DNA from: Euborellia annulipes
Lineage: Eukaryota; Arthropoda; Insecta; Dermaptera; Anisolabididae
DNA length: 64,000 bases
Assembly: GCA_023213315.1 (NCBI GenBank)
Contig: JAKCPI010002447.1
Coordinates: forward strand, 60,964 to 124,963
Direction of reading: 5' to 3'
Both the position numbers and the translations under genes were made by a program. A model generated the notes under the pieces. That model had not been told where the DNA came from, made no database searches, and was given only the letters and a program-made list of their open reading frames with translations. Of this stretch, positions 1-11,134 are shown in pieces (positions within the stretch are counted from its first letter, which is position 1; each line of letters opens with the position of its first letter).

Positions 1-158
1 ATTTATTAAAAATATAAATACTGTACAACGTTTCGACATATTTTTTTTATTCTGCAGCCGTTCTCAAGTACTGTGCACTTGCTTCGACTCAAGTGAACTA
101 GCTAAATAATTAATACAAAAATGTGGTCTATAACTAAAGATTCCCCTAATAATCGTTA
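1..158. repeat. Foldback F2 family, internally deleted copy at window edge
   Basis: It matches the left arm (TATTAAAAATATAAATACTG, then TACAACGTTTCGAC) and right flank (GATTCCCCTAATAATCG) of the foldback at 15484-15765. The left end lies outside the window. Confidence 0.7.
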
Positions 159-267
159 ATGAACTTTGGATAATGTAAAATTTATTTTGGGAGTGTTTTT
201 TAATATAATAAACAAAATTAGGCTGGCTATAACCTATCCGTAAAAAAAATTCGAAATTTTTTCACAG

Positions 268-796
268 GGGAGTCAGTGTGTCTGTCTGTCTGTCTGTGAA
301 CAAAATATCTCAAGAACGAAAAGAGCTAGGAGGTTGAAATTTTATATTTAAGTTAGGCACCCCCATGGGACGTGACACGAAGCTTTTGAACAAAATCGAC
401 CAAAGAGTATTAGTACTTTACTGATGCACTTTTTCAGTTTTTTTCGATTTTCTCAAAATTCGCTCCATACGATTTTTTTGTTATTCAAAAATCAATTATT
501 TTTTAGATTCTCTTTAAAATGTATATTCTCATTTTGTGATTGAAATCTTCTGAAGACCACTTTACTCTTGTACTCCATAGAAAAGATAGGAGAAATGGTT
601 GCCATGGTAACAAAATATAAATATTTTCCCCTACTTATAAATTCTACATCTTGAAATTCGAATTGTACCCTACTGTCGGAAACTAAATACATATCGACAC
701 AAAAAATCTGGTGTGACAAGCACAGTACACAACTTTCGATTACCGAAGGTAAGAGAAAGTTGTGTGCTGTGCGCCAGTCACACCAGATTTTTTAGT
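268..796 (+). repeat. Family A repeat, left-truncated (P2 hairpin 701-793)
   Basis: It starts inside the unit at the TGTCTG-rich tract, runs through AACAAAATATCTCAAGAACG and GCTTTTGAACAAAATCG, and ends in the P2 hairpin: arms AAAAAATCTGGTGTGAC and GTCACACCAGATTTTTT, inner arms ACACAACTTTC and GAAAGTTGTGT, around TTACCGAAGGTAA. The P1 hairpin at the other end is missing. Confidence 0.85.
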
Positions 797-1432
797 AATT
801 AATAATACAGAAATCGTTAATGACCAACAATAAAATACGACGTTTTAGGCAGCCGCCATCAGGTTTAAAATAAAAATAAACACTAACAGTTATTACTTAC
901 TCAAGTGCTTCTTACTAAATGTTGCTCTTTGTAGTAATTAGTAACGTGTTAGGTATTATTAATTAGGCCTACTAAAATAAATAACGATTAATGCCAAAAA
1001 TGTCTTTTATTTTTCAAACTACAAAAATAACGAACAAATATTTTAACCAATAAGGCAGAAGGGGGGGGGGGGGGGGGTAAAGGGGGTAATTACCCCCCCC
1101 CCCCGAGATTTGAAAAAATACCTTTTTTTCGAAAAAAAAATTTATTTTTAATGTAAAATTTTAAAAATTAATACTTAAAAATTTGATTTGTATTTATATT
1201 CTGGTAAACAAGTACAGAATGCGGCTTTAAATTACCGAAATTAAGAAAAAATAGTGTGCTGTGCGACGAGTCACACCAAATTACCACTTCGAGAAACACC
1301 TCTGGATCCGCCTTGGCGTGGACCCAGAAAAAGACAATTTTGAGGAGAAAAGAAAAGATAAAATAATATTAATAATAAATAGGCTTAGCATCCAAGAATA
1401 AAAGTTAAATTAAGTTTAAATAAAGAATTATA

Positions 1433-1965
1433 TATATCATGTGTTGGTCCATGAGGTAATTATGAAAACATATAACCAAGTATTTATTAATTTAAATAAG
1501 CGAAAAATGTAGGTACCGCCGGGATTTGCACCACGGCGTACTGTGGTCCAACAGTAGGGCGTGTTGAGCGTAAATCGACAAGATCCGTGGTGCAAATCCC
1601 GGCGGTACCTACATTTTTCGCTTATTTAAATTAATAAATACTTGGTTATATGTTTTTCATAATTACCTCATGGACCAACACATGTATATATAATTCTTTA
1701 TTTATTAATTGCATAATTGAGTTAATTTCTCAAAACGTCCATCTAGATCGCGCCTCAGTAGCGGAGAAATCTGAACGCTTGATTGGAGCGGCGTTTCTCT
1801 AGTAGACTGAAATCAGCGATCTATCATAATTTAAATAAGCGAGTGCGTACTGTGGTCCAACAGTAGGGCGTGTTGAGCGTAAATCGACAAGATCCGTGGT
1901 GCAAATCCCGGCGGTACCTACATTTTTCGCTTATTTAAATTAATAAATACTTGGTTATATTAAGT
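1433..1965. repeat. Long palindrome with tRNA-like core, plus an extra half copy
   Basis: Arms at 1433-1528 and 1588-1687 are near-perfect inverted repeats (inner part TGTAGGTACCGCCGGGATTT). The centre contains a tRNA-like stretch (ACTGTGGTCCAACAGTAGGG, then a B-box-like GGTGCAAATCCC). A second copy of the centre and right arm lies at 1838-1960. This suggests a tRNA-derived element inserted twice in opposite orientation, or a foldback element. Confidence 0.7.
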
Positions 1966-2537
1966 TTAAAGAATAATTTTTTTATAAAGATTTGACCAAA
2001 GTCGATTAAAAAGATCAATTAATCGCTATTGATAAATAAGACTAATCTATGATGGGTTCATTTGATTAATTAAATATGAGGCAATTTATAAATAAAGAGG
2101 CGCGTAGGCAATAAAGCTTTGAAATGAATTTGTTGCTTATATAAAAGATACATTTAGGACAATAGATTTTTTTGGTATCAGTTATTGATGAATATGAATG
2201 AACTTATGAGACACCTTTGACGTCAATTATAAATCGGGAAAAAGTTTTTAAAAAAATTTGCCTTTATCAAAATTGTAAATTTTTGATCAGTGAGTGAGTC
2301 CTTGAGTCGGGTTTGTTTGTGGTATGAGGATGAGGACGAGGAGGAAAAACACCAGGAGAAGGAAGAGGAGTTGCACGAGTGCAGACATACGAATTGCCTA
2401 ATCTCTACTCTTGGGTTGGCAGAGACCTGCTTTCGCATCTGATGTGGGTCGCTGGGCATTCTAGGTGATTGGGAGAGAGGGTCACTCACTATCAGAGTCG
2501 AGGGTGTATGACCCAGGTGTCATATCCCAGGAGAAAC

Positions 2538-2758
2538 AAAAGAAAGAGAAAGTTGTGTGCTGTGGGACAGTCTCACCAGATTTTTTACTTTTTACTCACG
2601 AAACGCAAGTGGTCAATTTTGGAACTAAGGTGCTATGGTATGGGAAACTAAATATATCTCGGCACAAAAAAATCTGGTGTGACAGCACAGTACACAACTT
2701 TCTCTTGACAAAGCTAAGAGACAGTTGTGTGCTGTGCGACCAGTCTCACCAGATTTTT
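2538..2758 (+). repeat. Two family A P2-hairpin fragments in tandem
   Basis: A half P2 (2538-2584) is followed by the ~80 bases that normally precede P2 and then a complete P2 hairpin at 2666-2758. The arrangement suggests a tandem or recombinant junction between copies. Confidence 0.75.
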
Positions 2759-2970
2759 TGGCTCTAGTTGCCCAATTAAAAAATTCACACGAACCTTTCT
2801 GCATTTATTTACCTTAGGTGCTTTCCTGCATAGCCAGAGAGATACACATCTCTGACCATTCCAACTATTGACACTCTATAGCAGTGTTTCCCAAACTGCT
2901 TTGGGGAGCCGCGGCTGTTCTCTTAGGGCGCTATACAAAATATCTTTGATTGCTAATGATTCATGTTTCA

Positions 2971-3616
2971 TTTTACTTTCTCTTACCTCTATATATATGT
3001 TAATATATATAGAGAGAGAAAGTATTGGATTCATGTCAAAAATTCGATGTCGAGATTTTGATGGATCTTCACGTTTTGAGGTCCCCTGAATCTAAAAAAG
3101 TGGTTTTCGCGACATGGTCTGTCTGTGTGTGGGTGTGTGTGTGTGTGTGGTGTGGTGTGGGTGTGTGTGTGTGTGTGTGTGAGTGTCTGTGTTCACTTTT
3201 AAGCATGAAGGAATTGAGCTATGAGGCTGAAATTTTATATATAAGTTAAACACCCCCCGGGACCGGAAAAATAAGCTTTTAATCAAAATCGGCCAAAGAG
3301 TACTAGTACTTTACTGATGTACTTTTTCAGTTTTTTTTCGATCAAATGTATATTCTCGTTTTGCCCTCAAAATTGTTTGAAGCACACTTTACTCTTGTGC
3401 TTCATAGGAAAGATAGGAGAAATGGTTGCCATGGTTACAAAATATAAATATTTTCCCATACTTATAAATTTTACATCTGAATTCAAATATTCCCTACTGC
3501 CGGGAACTAAATACATGTCGACACAAAAAATCTGGTGTGACAAGCACAGAACACAACTTTCGATTTCCGAAGGTAAGAGAAAGTTGTGTGCTGTGCGCCA
3601 GTCACACCAGATTTTT
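2971..3616 (+). repeat. Family A repeat, near full length
   Basis: P1 hairpin at 2971-3023 (TTTTACTTTCTCTTACCT, then an AT-rich palindrome, then GAGAGAGAAAGTA), body with a long (TG)n tract (3118-3185), P2 hairpin at 3524-3616. It shares most of its body with the copies at 32622-33310 and 38651-39353. Confidence 0.88.
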
Positions 3617-3659
3617 ACTTTTTAAATCTCTCAGGTAGATAATATATTTATACAATAAT

Positions 3660-3835
3660 TATTGTATAAACTTATGGAAAACATTTTCCCCTACTTGTAA
3701 ATTTTACATCTTGAATTCAATGGTACCGGTAATGTCGAAACTAAATGTGTATCGACACAAAAAATCTGGTGTGACAGGTCGCACAGCACACAATTTGGAC
3801 CTTACCTTCGGTAATCGAAAGTTGTGTTCTGCATC
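3660..3835 (+). repeat. Family A fragment with partial P2 hairpin
   Basis: It has the pre-P2 segment (CATTTTCCCCTACTTGTAAA onward) and a P2 hairpin whose right arm is cut after GAAAGTTGTGTTCTG. Confidence 0.75.
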
Positions 3836-4064
3836 TAAAAAACTATATGAAATCGCCGAAGGCGAGAAATTGCAAAATTTTAAAATTTTAAATTTCCTTC
3901 TCTGACTTAAAGTATTAAATTTTCCTCACTGTGCCACTTCCTCTGTCTCTGGCCAATTAGCGAAAGAGAGTGGTAAACAGGAACATAAAACGGAAGTCAG
4001 TGGCTAGCGCTTTATATTATAGTATGATGATATTTCATATACAGAACACCAGCAGTAAGTAAGA

Positions 4065-4096
<32 letters not shown>

Positions 4097-4282
4097 CGAT
4101 AAAACCCAAATAACAGTGGGTTTTTTAATTGAAAACCAAAAAATCCCGTGGGTTTTGCCCACCTGGGAAAATCTATGCCAACCCTGTTATAAACATAAGT
4201 TTTTACCTAGAAATTTAAATTTTAGGGAAAAAAATTTTCTGGGGCTCATAGGTTAATACGGCGGTCAAAGTGAGATACTCGA

Positions 4283-4735
4283 ATTTTTACTTTCTCTTAC
4301 CTCTATATATGTTAATATATATAGAAAGAGAAAGTATTGGATTCATGTCAAAAATTCGATGTCGAGATTTTGATGGATATACACGTTTTGAGGTCCCCTG
4401 AATCCAAAAAAAAAGTGGTTTTCTAGACATGGTTTGCCTGTCTGTGTGTCTGTGTTCAATTTTAAGCTTGAAGGAATTGAGCTATTACGATGAAATTTTA
4501 TATTTAATTTAGAAACCTCCCCGAAGCGTGAAAATAAGCTTTTAATCAAAATCGACCAAAGACTACTAATACTTTAGTGATGTACTTTTTCAGTTTTTTT
4601 TTTCGATTTTCTCAAAATTCGCTCCCACGATTTTGTTTACAATTCAAAAATCAATTATTTTTTAGATGCTCTTTCAAAAGTATATTCTCATATTGCCATT
4701 GAAATCGTCTAAAGACCAGTCACGCCAGATTTTTC
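4283..4735 (+). repeat. Family A repeat with internal deletion
   Basis: The P1 hairpin (4283-4335) and most of the body are present. The segment before P2 and most of P2 are deleted; only its right arm remains (GTCACGCCAGATTTTT) at the end. Confidence 0.8.
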
Positions 4736-4802
4736 TTCAAGATTTCTAACATTTTTCGAAAAATTTACTGTCAACTTGTATATAAGGGGAAGTAAATTAA
4801 AA

Positions 4803-5396
4803 TTAAATATACAAATTAAACACTAGGTTATTTAGAAGGGTGAGTAAAAAGGCCAAGCAGCTATTATTATTTCTTTATAGGTATCAAACCCACAGCGACA
4901 TTTCGGTCGACTATGCGACCATCTTCATGGCTAGGGTTTAGTCAATAGTATACATTCAGCGCCAGTCATTTAATATGACTGGCGCTGAATGTAATTGTGA
5001 TAGATCGTAAATTATAAATAAATGTCTATCAAAGAACTTAAGAGGGATTACTATTGACTAAACCCTAGCCATGAAGATGGTCGCATAGTCGACCGAAACG
5101 TCGCTGTGGGTTTGATACCAATAAAGAAATAATAATAGCTGCTTGGCCTTTTTATTCACATTCTACATATTGATTCAGCTATTCACCTCGCTTACTAGGT
5201 TATTTGTTTCAAAGGTTTTATTAATTAAAAAATTAACACTTGATACGTATTTCGACAATTCCTTGTCATCATCAGAAGTGATTACATTCTAATTAGACAA
5301 ATCGTCGAAATAGTCGGAATACGTATCAAGTGTTAATTTTTTAATTAATAAAACCTTTGAAACAAATAACCTAGTGTTTAATTTGTATATTTAAAT
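4803..5396. mobile_element. Outer foldback element, interrupted
   Basis: The left arm (ACAAATTAAACACTAGGTTA at 4811 onward, resuming at 5206) and right arm (5318-5396) are inverted repeats. The right part contains CGAAATAGTCGGAATACG. The left arm is interrupted by the element at 4834-5193. Confidence 0.75.
4834..5193. mobile_element. Inner foldback element nested in another foldback
   Basis: It is flanked by a direct repeat ACTAGGTTATTT (4822-4833 and 5194-5205). Arms at about 4846-4951 and 5047-5157 are near-perfect inverted repeats including GACCGAAACGTCGCTGTGGG. A second perfect palindrome with 18-base arms (4952-4992, ACATTCAGCGCCAGTCAT) sits in the loop. Confidence 0.8.
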
Positions 5397-5464
5397 TAAC
5401 AAAATGTTTCAACGAGAACCAACGGTCGAAAGTTTAAATTTTATAAGGGGAAGTTTTTGTTGGT

Positions 5465-5580
5465 GTAGGTCGTGGGTTCGGTGACTTGGTGCAGCAATGG
5501 ATAGCACACCGATGCCCCGGGAAGGCTGGCGGTCCTGGGTTCGAATCTCGGGGGCCATGGGACGCTTGGCTTACCAACAA
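5465..5580 (+). repeat. tRNA-like SINE head
   Basis: It has A-box-like TTGGTGCAGCAATGGATAGC and B-box GGGTTCGAATCTC at tRNA-like spacing. It does not fold into a convincing intact tRNA with paired acceptor ends, so a SINE head is preferred. Confidence 0.5.
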
Positions 5581-6561
5581 AAAACAGTCAATATTCAAAA
5601 ATACAGTCTTGTCTTTGTTATTATTAATATATATTATCTTTTAATTATTTTTGAAAATAAAAGTAGGACAGTCTCTCCTTGGAAACTTTTTCTCTAAAAA
5701 CAGAGAAATTAATGAGTGAAAAAATTAAAATTAATTTGTTTCAATAAAAAAAAAATTATAATTATAAAAAAAACTCTATAGCATAGTTATTGATATAATT
5801 ATATGAATGAATTTAGGCTATTTATTAATCTATACAAATTTATGCAATACATAGTTAACGTAATGATAATAATAAGTAGAGATTAGTAAGTAGCCATTTT
5901 CTGATTTAGCCGAGAAATTGACCATCAAAGTTGCCGAAATGGTTGGGATTTATATATGAGCATTATAAGTTTTTTTGAGGTCTTTTTTCGACATCTAAGA
6001 GACCCCAATTCTATTTTTTCTAAATTAATATAATATAAATACAGCAAACCGTTGACAGGAAGCGAAGACAGATAAGGCCATTTTGTGGAACCCATTTGTT
6101 TGGAATTGATATATTATAATTTTTCTCCAAGGTCTCTTCTAACTCAATCATATAGCCTGGCTGATATTTGACGAATGGCACGGTTTTCACGGTGGGTGGT
6201 TGCCGTTGTCTTGAACTCATCGAAGGTGTGCAAATGATAGTCTAAAAACTTTGTCCTCCAGAGTTTCAATAACAAGTATAGTTTCAAACAGGGTCGTAGC
6301 CCCCAAGGGGAGGATATAAGGCCCTAAATTCCTCTCCGAAATTTTTTTTATCGTGAAATTTGCGCCTGTTTTTTGATGAATTTGGGGTCCTCTTGCTTGT
6401 GGATCCCTTAAGAATGTTTTACAGAACTCCAAGGTTCCGGAGAACCCTGGATGGAAAACTCTCCTATAGGTTGAGTCTACTTAGCAGAAAGTGGCCATAG
6501 CCTAATAAATTTGAGCAATGACACAAAAAAATATATAGGGCTATTCTTCTACTGGTAGGCA

Positions 6562-6735
6562 GGTGCAGCCAAAAAATCAATCCAATCATCAGTCGCTGCT
6601 AATTATATTTCCTTTGTGTAAATTTTATCTCATGTAGCAAAGACTGATGATGGAACAATAGATTTGACCCGGAACGTCTCGGTATTCTGTGGGTATCCAG
6701 AGGCTTTTATTTTTTGGCTGCACCTGCCTTCCAGT
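6562..6735. repeat. Foldback/TIR repeat
   Basis: GGCAGGTGCAGCCAAAAAAT near the left end is inverted at the right end (ATTTTTTGGCTGCACCTGCC). The interior carries GACTGATGATGGAACAATAG and CGGAACGTCTCGG, the motif pair seen in the other foldbacks. Confidence 0.65.
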
Positions 6736-6813
6736 CTTCCCTATCTACAGCCACTTCTTCAAGTATAGGGCTATATTCATATTTTAGAAAATCTCGAAAA
6801 TATTGTTGATAAT

Positions 6814-7653
6814 TCAATTAAGGTGTGGTGGCTGTGATGATAATTCAGAGAGGAAGGGCAGAGGCAGCCAAAAGGAAATAATTCTGAATGCTACAACAAT
6901 TTTCCGGAGACGTTTCGGTGCATTTATTAGTGCTCCATCTTCAGTCCTTTCTATAATAAAACATACACATCAATATGAAAATATGACATGTAGGCCTATA
7001 TATCAAATATAATATAATATAACAACTATTTTTTTTTTTTTATATAATTAAAATTTTATTTATTTTTTTATTAAGAAAAAAAAAGGGTTTTTAAAAAAAA
7101 GAAAAGGGTGGGGATAAAAGAGTTTTTTGGATATTATAATATAACAATATGAAATAACTTACAATTGTTTTTTTGTGTAGAGATAGTATAAAATTGTTTG
7201 ATATATATATATTTTTATACATATAGTTAATAAGTTAAGAATTTAAATATAGATAATGAGAAATTTTTTTATAAATAGATAAATTAGTTGATTGACCGAA
7301 AACATTCGTTTATATAAATCTAAGAATAATATATTTGTATTCATTCATATAGTTCACTTTCTTGGGTGACCATTGTCAAACATTGTATGCCAGTTCAACA
7401 ATATACATGTTCAATTGTAACCAATTAAAGACATATGTATATATCAAACAATTTTAGTCTAACTCTGAGCACAAAAAAACAATTGTTATATTATATTTGA
7501 TATATACATGTATATTTTCATATTGATGTGTATGTTTTATTATAGAAAGGACTGAAGATGGAGCACTAATAAATGCACCGAAACGTCTCCGGAAAATTGT
7601 TGTAGCATTCAGAATTATTTCCTTTTGGTTGCCTCTGCCCTTCCTCTCTGAAT
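6814..7653. mobile_element. Foldback element with ~165-185-base arms
   Basis: Left arm about 6842-7025 and right arm about 7488-7653 (ATTCAGAGAGGAAGGGCAGA and its complement), each carrying GGAGACGTTTCGGTGC next to a CTCCATCTTCAGTC motif. The 15-base string AATATTGTTGATAAT occurs at 6799-6813 and 7651-7665 and may be a target duplication. Between the arms is AT-rich sequence with no coding potential. A solo right arm recurs at 37505-37617. Confidence 0.78.
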
Positions 7654-7665
7654 ATTGTTGATAAT

Positions 7666-8744
7666 ATTATTTTGTGTTTTAAAAAGAGATCAGTTATATC
7701 TGCATTACTTATCCGTACGCTCCTCTATTATCGGAAAAATTTCTATTATTAAAATTATTTATAATACCATTACATAATACCATTAAATTATCCAACTGCC
7801 ACCTTTCCGGAAGCTAAATTAGCGACGACTCAAGAAACCTTTTGACTTTAAGTACCACTCCATTTCATCCATTTATTAAAAAAAAAGTTTATAAATTTTC
7901 ACCAAACAAGAAGACATAACAAAAGTGTTTTGCAAAAAATTGCAAAAATCTACAAAAAATGTATTTAATGGAATAATCTGCTATATTTAATAAGATTTAT
8001 AGCCTGTAGGCTCAACATCAAGTGATTGGGTGAATTACTCAAAGACCACAAGTTGTCTATGTTCCATCTTCTCGTACAGAAGTAAAATAGATGGAAATAC
8101 CAAGAATTATACAGTAAATAGATGGTAAATTAGTAGAATATCAATTTTTCTCTCCCTCTGGTCAAAGACAAAGACATCTGAGCATCTCCAAGGGAGTGAG
8201 CAAACCAATCAAAGCTCTCGGAATCCCAAAAAATAAAAATATAGAGCGAGTGGAATCAAACAACTTTTTAAGTTTAGGACTAAATTAAAAAGAAAAATTT
8301 TTAACACAAGAATGCCCGATTGTTTAAAAAATTTGAAAAAAAAAAAAATTTAATTTTAATTTTTCAAATAAAAAAAAAAATATACAAATTTGTAAAAAGA
8401 TTGAAGAGCACGCGGGAAAGACATTTTTGTTTGTTTGTATTTTTTTACACTGATGACAAAACCGGAGTACTTTCATGTGCTAGTTTCATGCTTTTAAAAA
8501 ACGTGATAGGTCCAATAATATTCACACTTTAAGAAACACCCTACATTGGAATCCCATAGTGTAAACATATTTAAGCAATTAAATGGTCTGGAAAAAAATT
8601 TCAAAAAATGGACTTATCATATTTTTCCCGATGGGCTCTTCAATTATTATTTTAATAATTGCATTTTTTTCTTTTTTAAAAACACTCACATTTTTTCCCA
8701 TTCACTCACACATACACACCGTCTTCTTGGCAACTCGGGCCATA
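7666..8744. other. AT-rich stretch without recognised features
   Basis: No gene or repeat pattern is recognised. Short poly-A/T tracts and (CA)-rich segments near 8695-8720 only. Confidence 0.5.
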
Positions 8745-9005
8745 TAAGACTAAACGATACTCATATCTCGCCAAAAACACGGGTGAAAAGGCCCTCGCAT
8801 TTTTGCCCAGCGTCGGGTGAAATCAAAAAAGGCCTCGCTTTTTGTTTATATAAAGCGAGGAATATTTTCCTTAAATAAAACCCCTACAGAATTTTATTTG
8901 TTTCTATTCCTCGCTTTTATATAAATCGAAAAGCGAGGCGCTTTTTGATTTCCCTCGACGCTGGGCAAAATTGCGACCCCTTGCATCTCCGATGTTTTGG
9001 CTGAT
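8745..9005. repeat. Imperfect palindrome of about 260 bases
   Basis: The arms share GCCTCGCTTTTTG / CGAAAAGCGAGGC, TATATAAAGCGAGGAAT / ATTCCTCGCTTTTATATA and TTGCCCAGCGTCG / CGACGCTGGGCAA. The loop is CCTTAAATAAAACCCC-like. It is a foldback repeat of unknown family. Confidence 0.7.
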
Positions 9006-9104
9006 TTCACTCTTTTGTGAAAATTACATTTAAATTTATTAATAATTTTTGTTTATTAAATATTAAGTTTCCCATGAACAGTCTTTTAATATGCATTCCA
9101 AACA

Positions 9105-9860
9105 GTAAAAATATATACATCGTTTGGTATTAATTCAAAATGATAAACTAGGTTTCCCAAATTTTATAAAATTTTAGGTTTTTATTTTTGTTATGTTGGT
9201 AAGATGTAAATACATCGTTTGGTATCCATTCGAAACGATAAACATAGGATTTCACCAAATTTTATAAAATTTTAGGTTTTTTTTTTGTTATGTTGGTAAG
9301 ATGTAAATACATCGTTTGGAATCCATTCGAAACGATAAACATAGGATTTCCCTAAATTTTATAAAATTTTAGGATTTTATTTTTGTTATGTTGGTAGGAT
9401 GTAAATACATCGTTTGGTATTCATTCGAAACGATAAACATAGGATTTCCCTAAATTGTATAAAATTTTAGGTTTTTTATTTTTGTTATGTTGGTAAGATG
9501 TAAATACATCGTTTGGTATCCATTGAAAGATAAACATAGGTTTCACAAATTTTATAAAATTTTAGGATTTTTATTTTTATTATGTTGAATGTAAATCTCG
9601 TTTGGATCATTCGAAAGATAAAAAGGTTTCAAATTTTATAAAATTTTAGGTTTTTATTTTTGTTATGTTGGTAGGATGTAAATACTCGTTTGGTATCCAT
9701 TGAAAGATAAAAAGGTTTCCTAAATTTTATAAAATTTTAGGTTTTTATTTTTGTTATGTTGGTAAGATGTAAATACATCGTTTGGTATCCATTCAAAAAT
9801 AAACATAGGTTTCACAAATTTTATAAAATTTTAGGTTTTTTATTTTTGTTATGTTGGTAG
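9105..9860 (+). repeat. Tandem array, eight units of ~95 bases
   Basis: Units begin near 9120, 9212, 9311, 9408, 9509, 9598, 9687 and 9779 with CATCGTTTGG. Each contains ATCGTTTGGTATCCATTCG followed by AAACGAT (a partial hairpin), then TTATAAAATTTTAGG and TTTTTGTTATGTTGGTA. The later units lose small pieces around the hairpin. Confidence 0.9.
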
Positions 9861-10792
9861 CACTTCTTCTTATCGTTAATCTATTGTATTGTACTGAAGG
9901 GATCATCCTAAAATTTTTTATTCCATTAGGGATGAAAATTACTAATATTAATAGATATGTTCCTAGATGACGTCATCAGGGAGCAAAATAGTTAGAATTG
10001 TCTTTTCGCCAGTAAAGATAGGAAAATTTGAAATTTTGAATACCTCTCAAAAGTCTTTTGATCCAAAATGAAATTTTATATCAAAGGTATCGGGTTTTTG
10101 ATAGTATCTATTTGTATTTTAAATTTCATCCAAATCGGTCCAGAGGGAAACTGTAGTTTGTCTAAAAATTTGAAAATTGAAGAAAAGAATGAAAGAAAAA
10201 AAGAAAAAAAAAAAAAAAAAAAGAAAAATAAGAGATAACTTTTGATTGAAATCGGAAAATCTCAACTTTGAGCTCTGTCATTCTTTTGGCACTGGAATTT
10301 TTTTGAATTCGTGCTCAAAATAATCCTTATTTATTCTATTTAATATAAAAAATTTGGCTCGATATCTTAAAACTTTTTGAGATATTCGCCCAGAAAGAGA
10401 AAAGTTTTCAAAAAAATTTTTTCACGTCCCTATCTTTTATTAAGGATTTAAAATCATTCTTGATAATATAGTCTAGGGAGATCGTATCTAAATGAATGGG
10501 CCATTGCATCTATTGGAATATCAACTAAATGTAGTATTAAGAGTTTCTTTGTTTCTTTTGTTTTATTGTGGCGAAGTCGCTGGACTCTTGATGTTAATAT
10601 AACGGGGTTCCTGGCATTTTTATTTAAAATAATTGCATATTATTGAAAGTGAATATGGTTTAAAGTTTAAATGGTTTCAGATATCGAAAAAAAAAACGTT
10701 AAATAAATTTAAAAAGTCTAAATGAACTCAAAAGCTAATAAAAATTTGATCATAGAAAAAATAATTATTTTTTAAGCATGAGAAATTGTGAG
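9861..10792. other. Old repeat-like AT-rich stretch
   Basis: It includes an A-rich tract (10190-10240) and phrases such as TTTCATCCAAATCGG and GAGATATTCGCCC that recall the body of arthropod interspersed repeats, but no boundaries or coding frame are visible. Confidence 0.35.
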
Positions 10793-11101
10793 GTGATTGC
10801 GTACGTAAGTATCAACCCCTAGGGTTTGGTCCAAGGCCTTTTGGATGCATTAACCACTAGACAGCGCTTAGGAGAGCCTGGGAGGGGGAGGCGTCCCCCA
10901 CCCAGCATAGAGCTTATAAAATCACCTGTGCACGCAGGGGCCTCCAGGCGCCAGTGAACCCCCAACTCCTATAGTGATCAGTGATATACAGTCTCCAACT
11001 TACAGATAGATAAATATTACATCTCTTTATCTTCAGTATCTGATTCTGGGATTTGTTCCATCTTGAGTGCATTCTGTGAGTGTCTTTCAAGTGGCGAAGT
11101 G

Positions 11102-11134
<33 letters not shown>

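Noticed and set aside
492..719. Small protein repeated at 492-719, 32682-32921 and 34651-35058
   Set aside because: The similar frames arise because all lie in copies of family A; the frame is not kept in other copies.
3025..3286. Cysteine/valine or Thr-His repeat proteins
   Set aside because: They are translations of the (TG)n tract in family A.
5465..5580. Functional tRNA gene
   Set aside because: A- and B-boxes are present but no paired acceptor stem is evident; a SINE head fits better.
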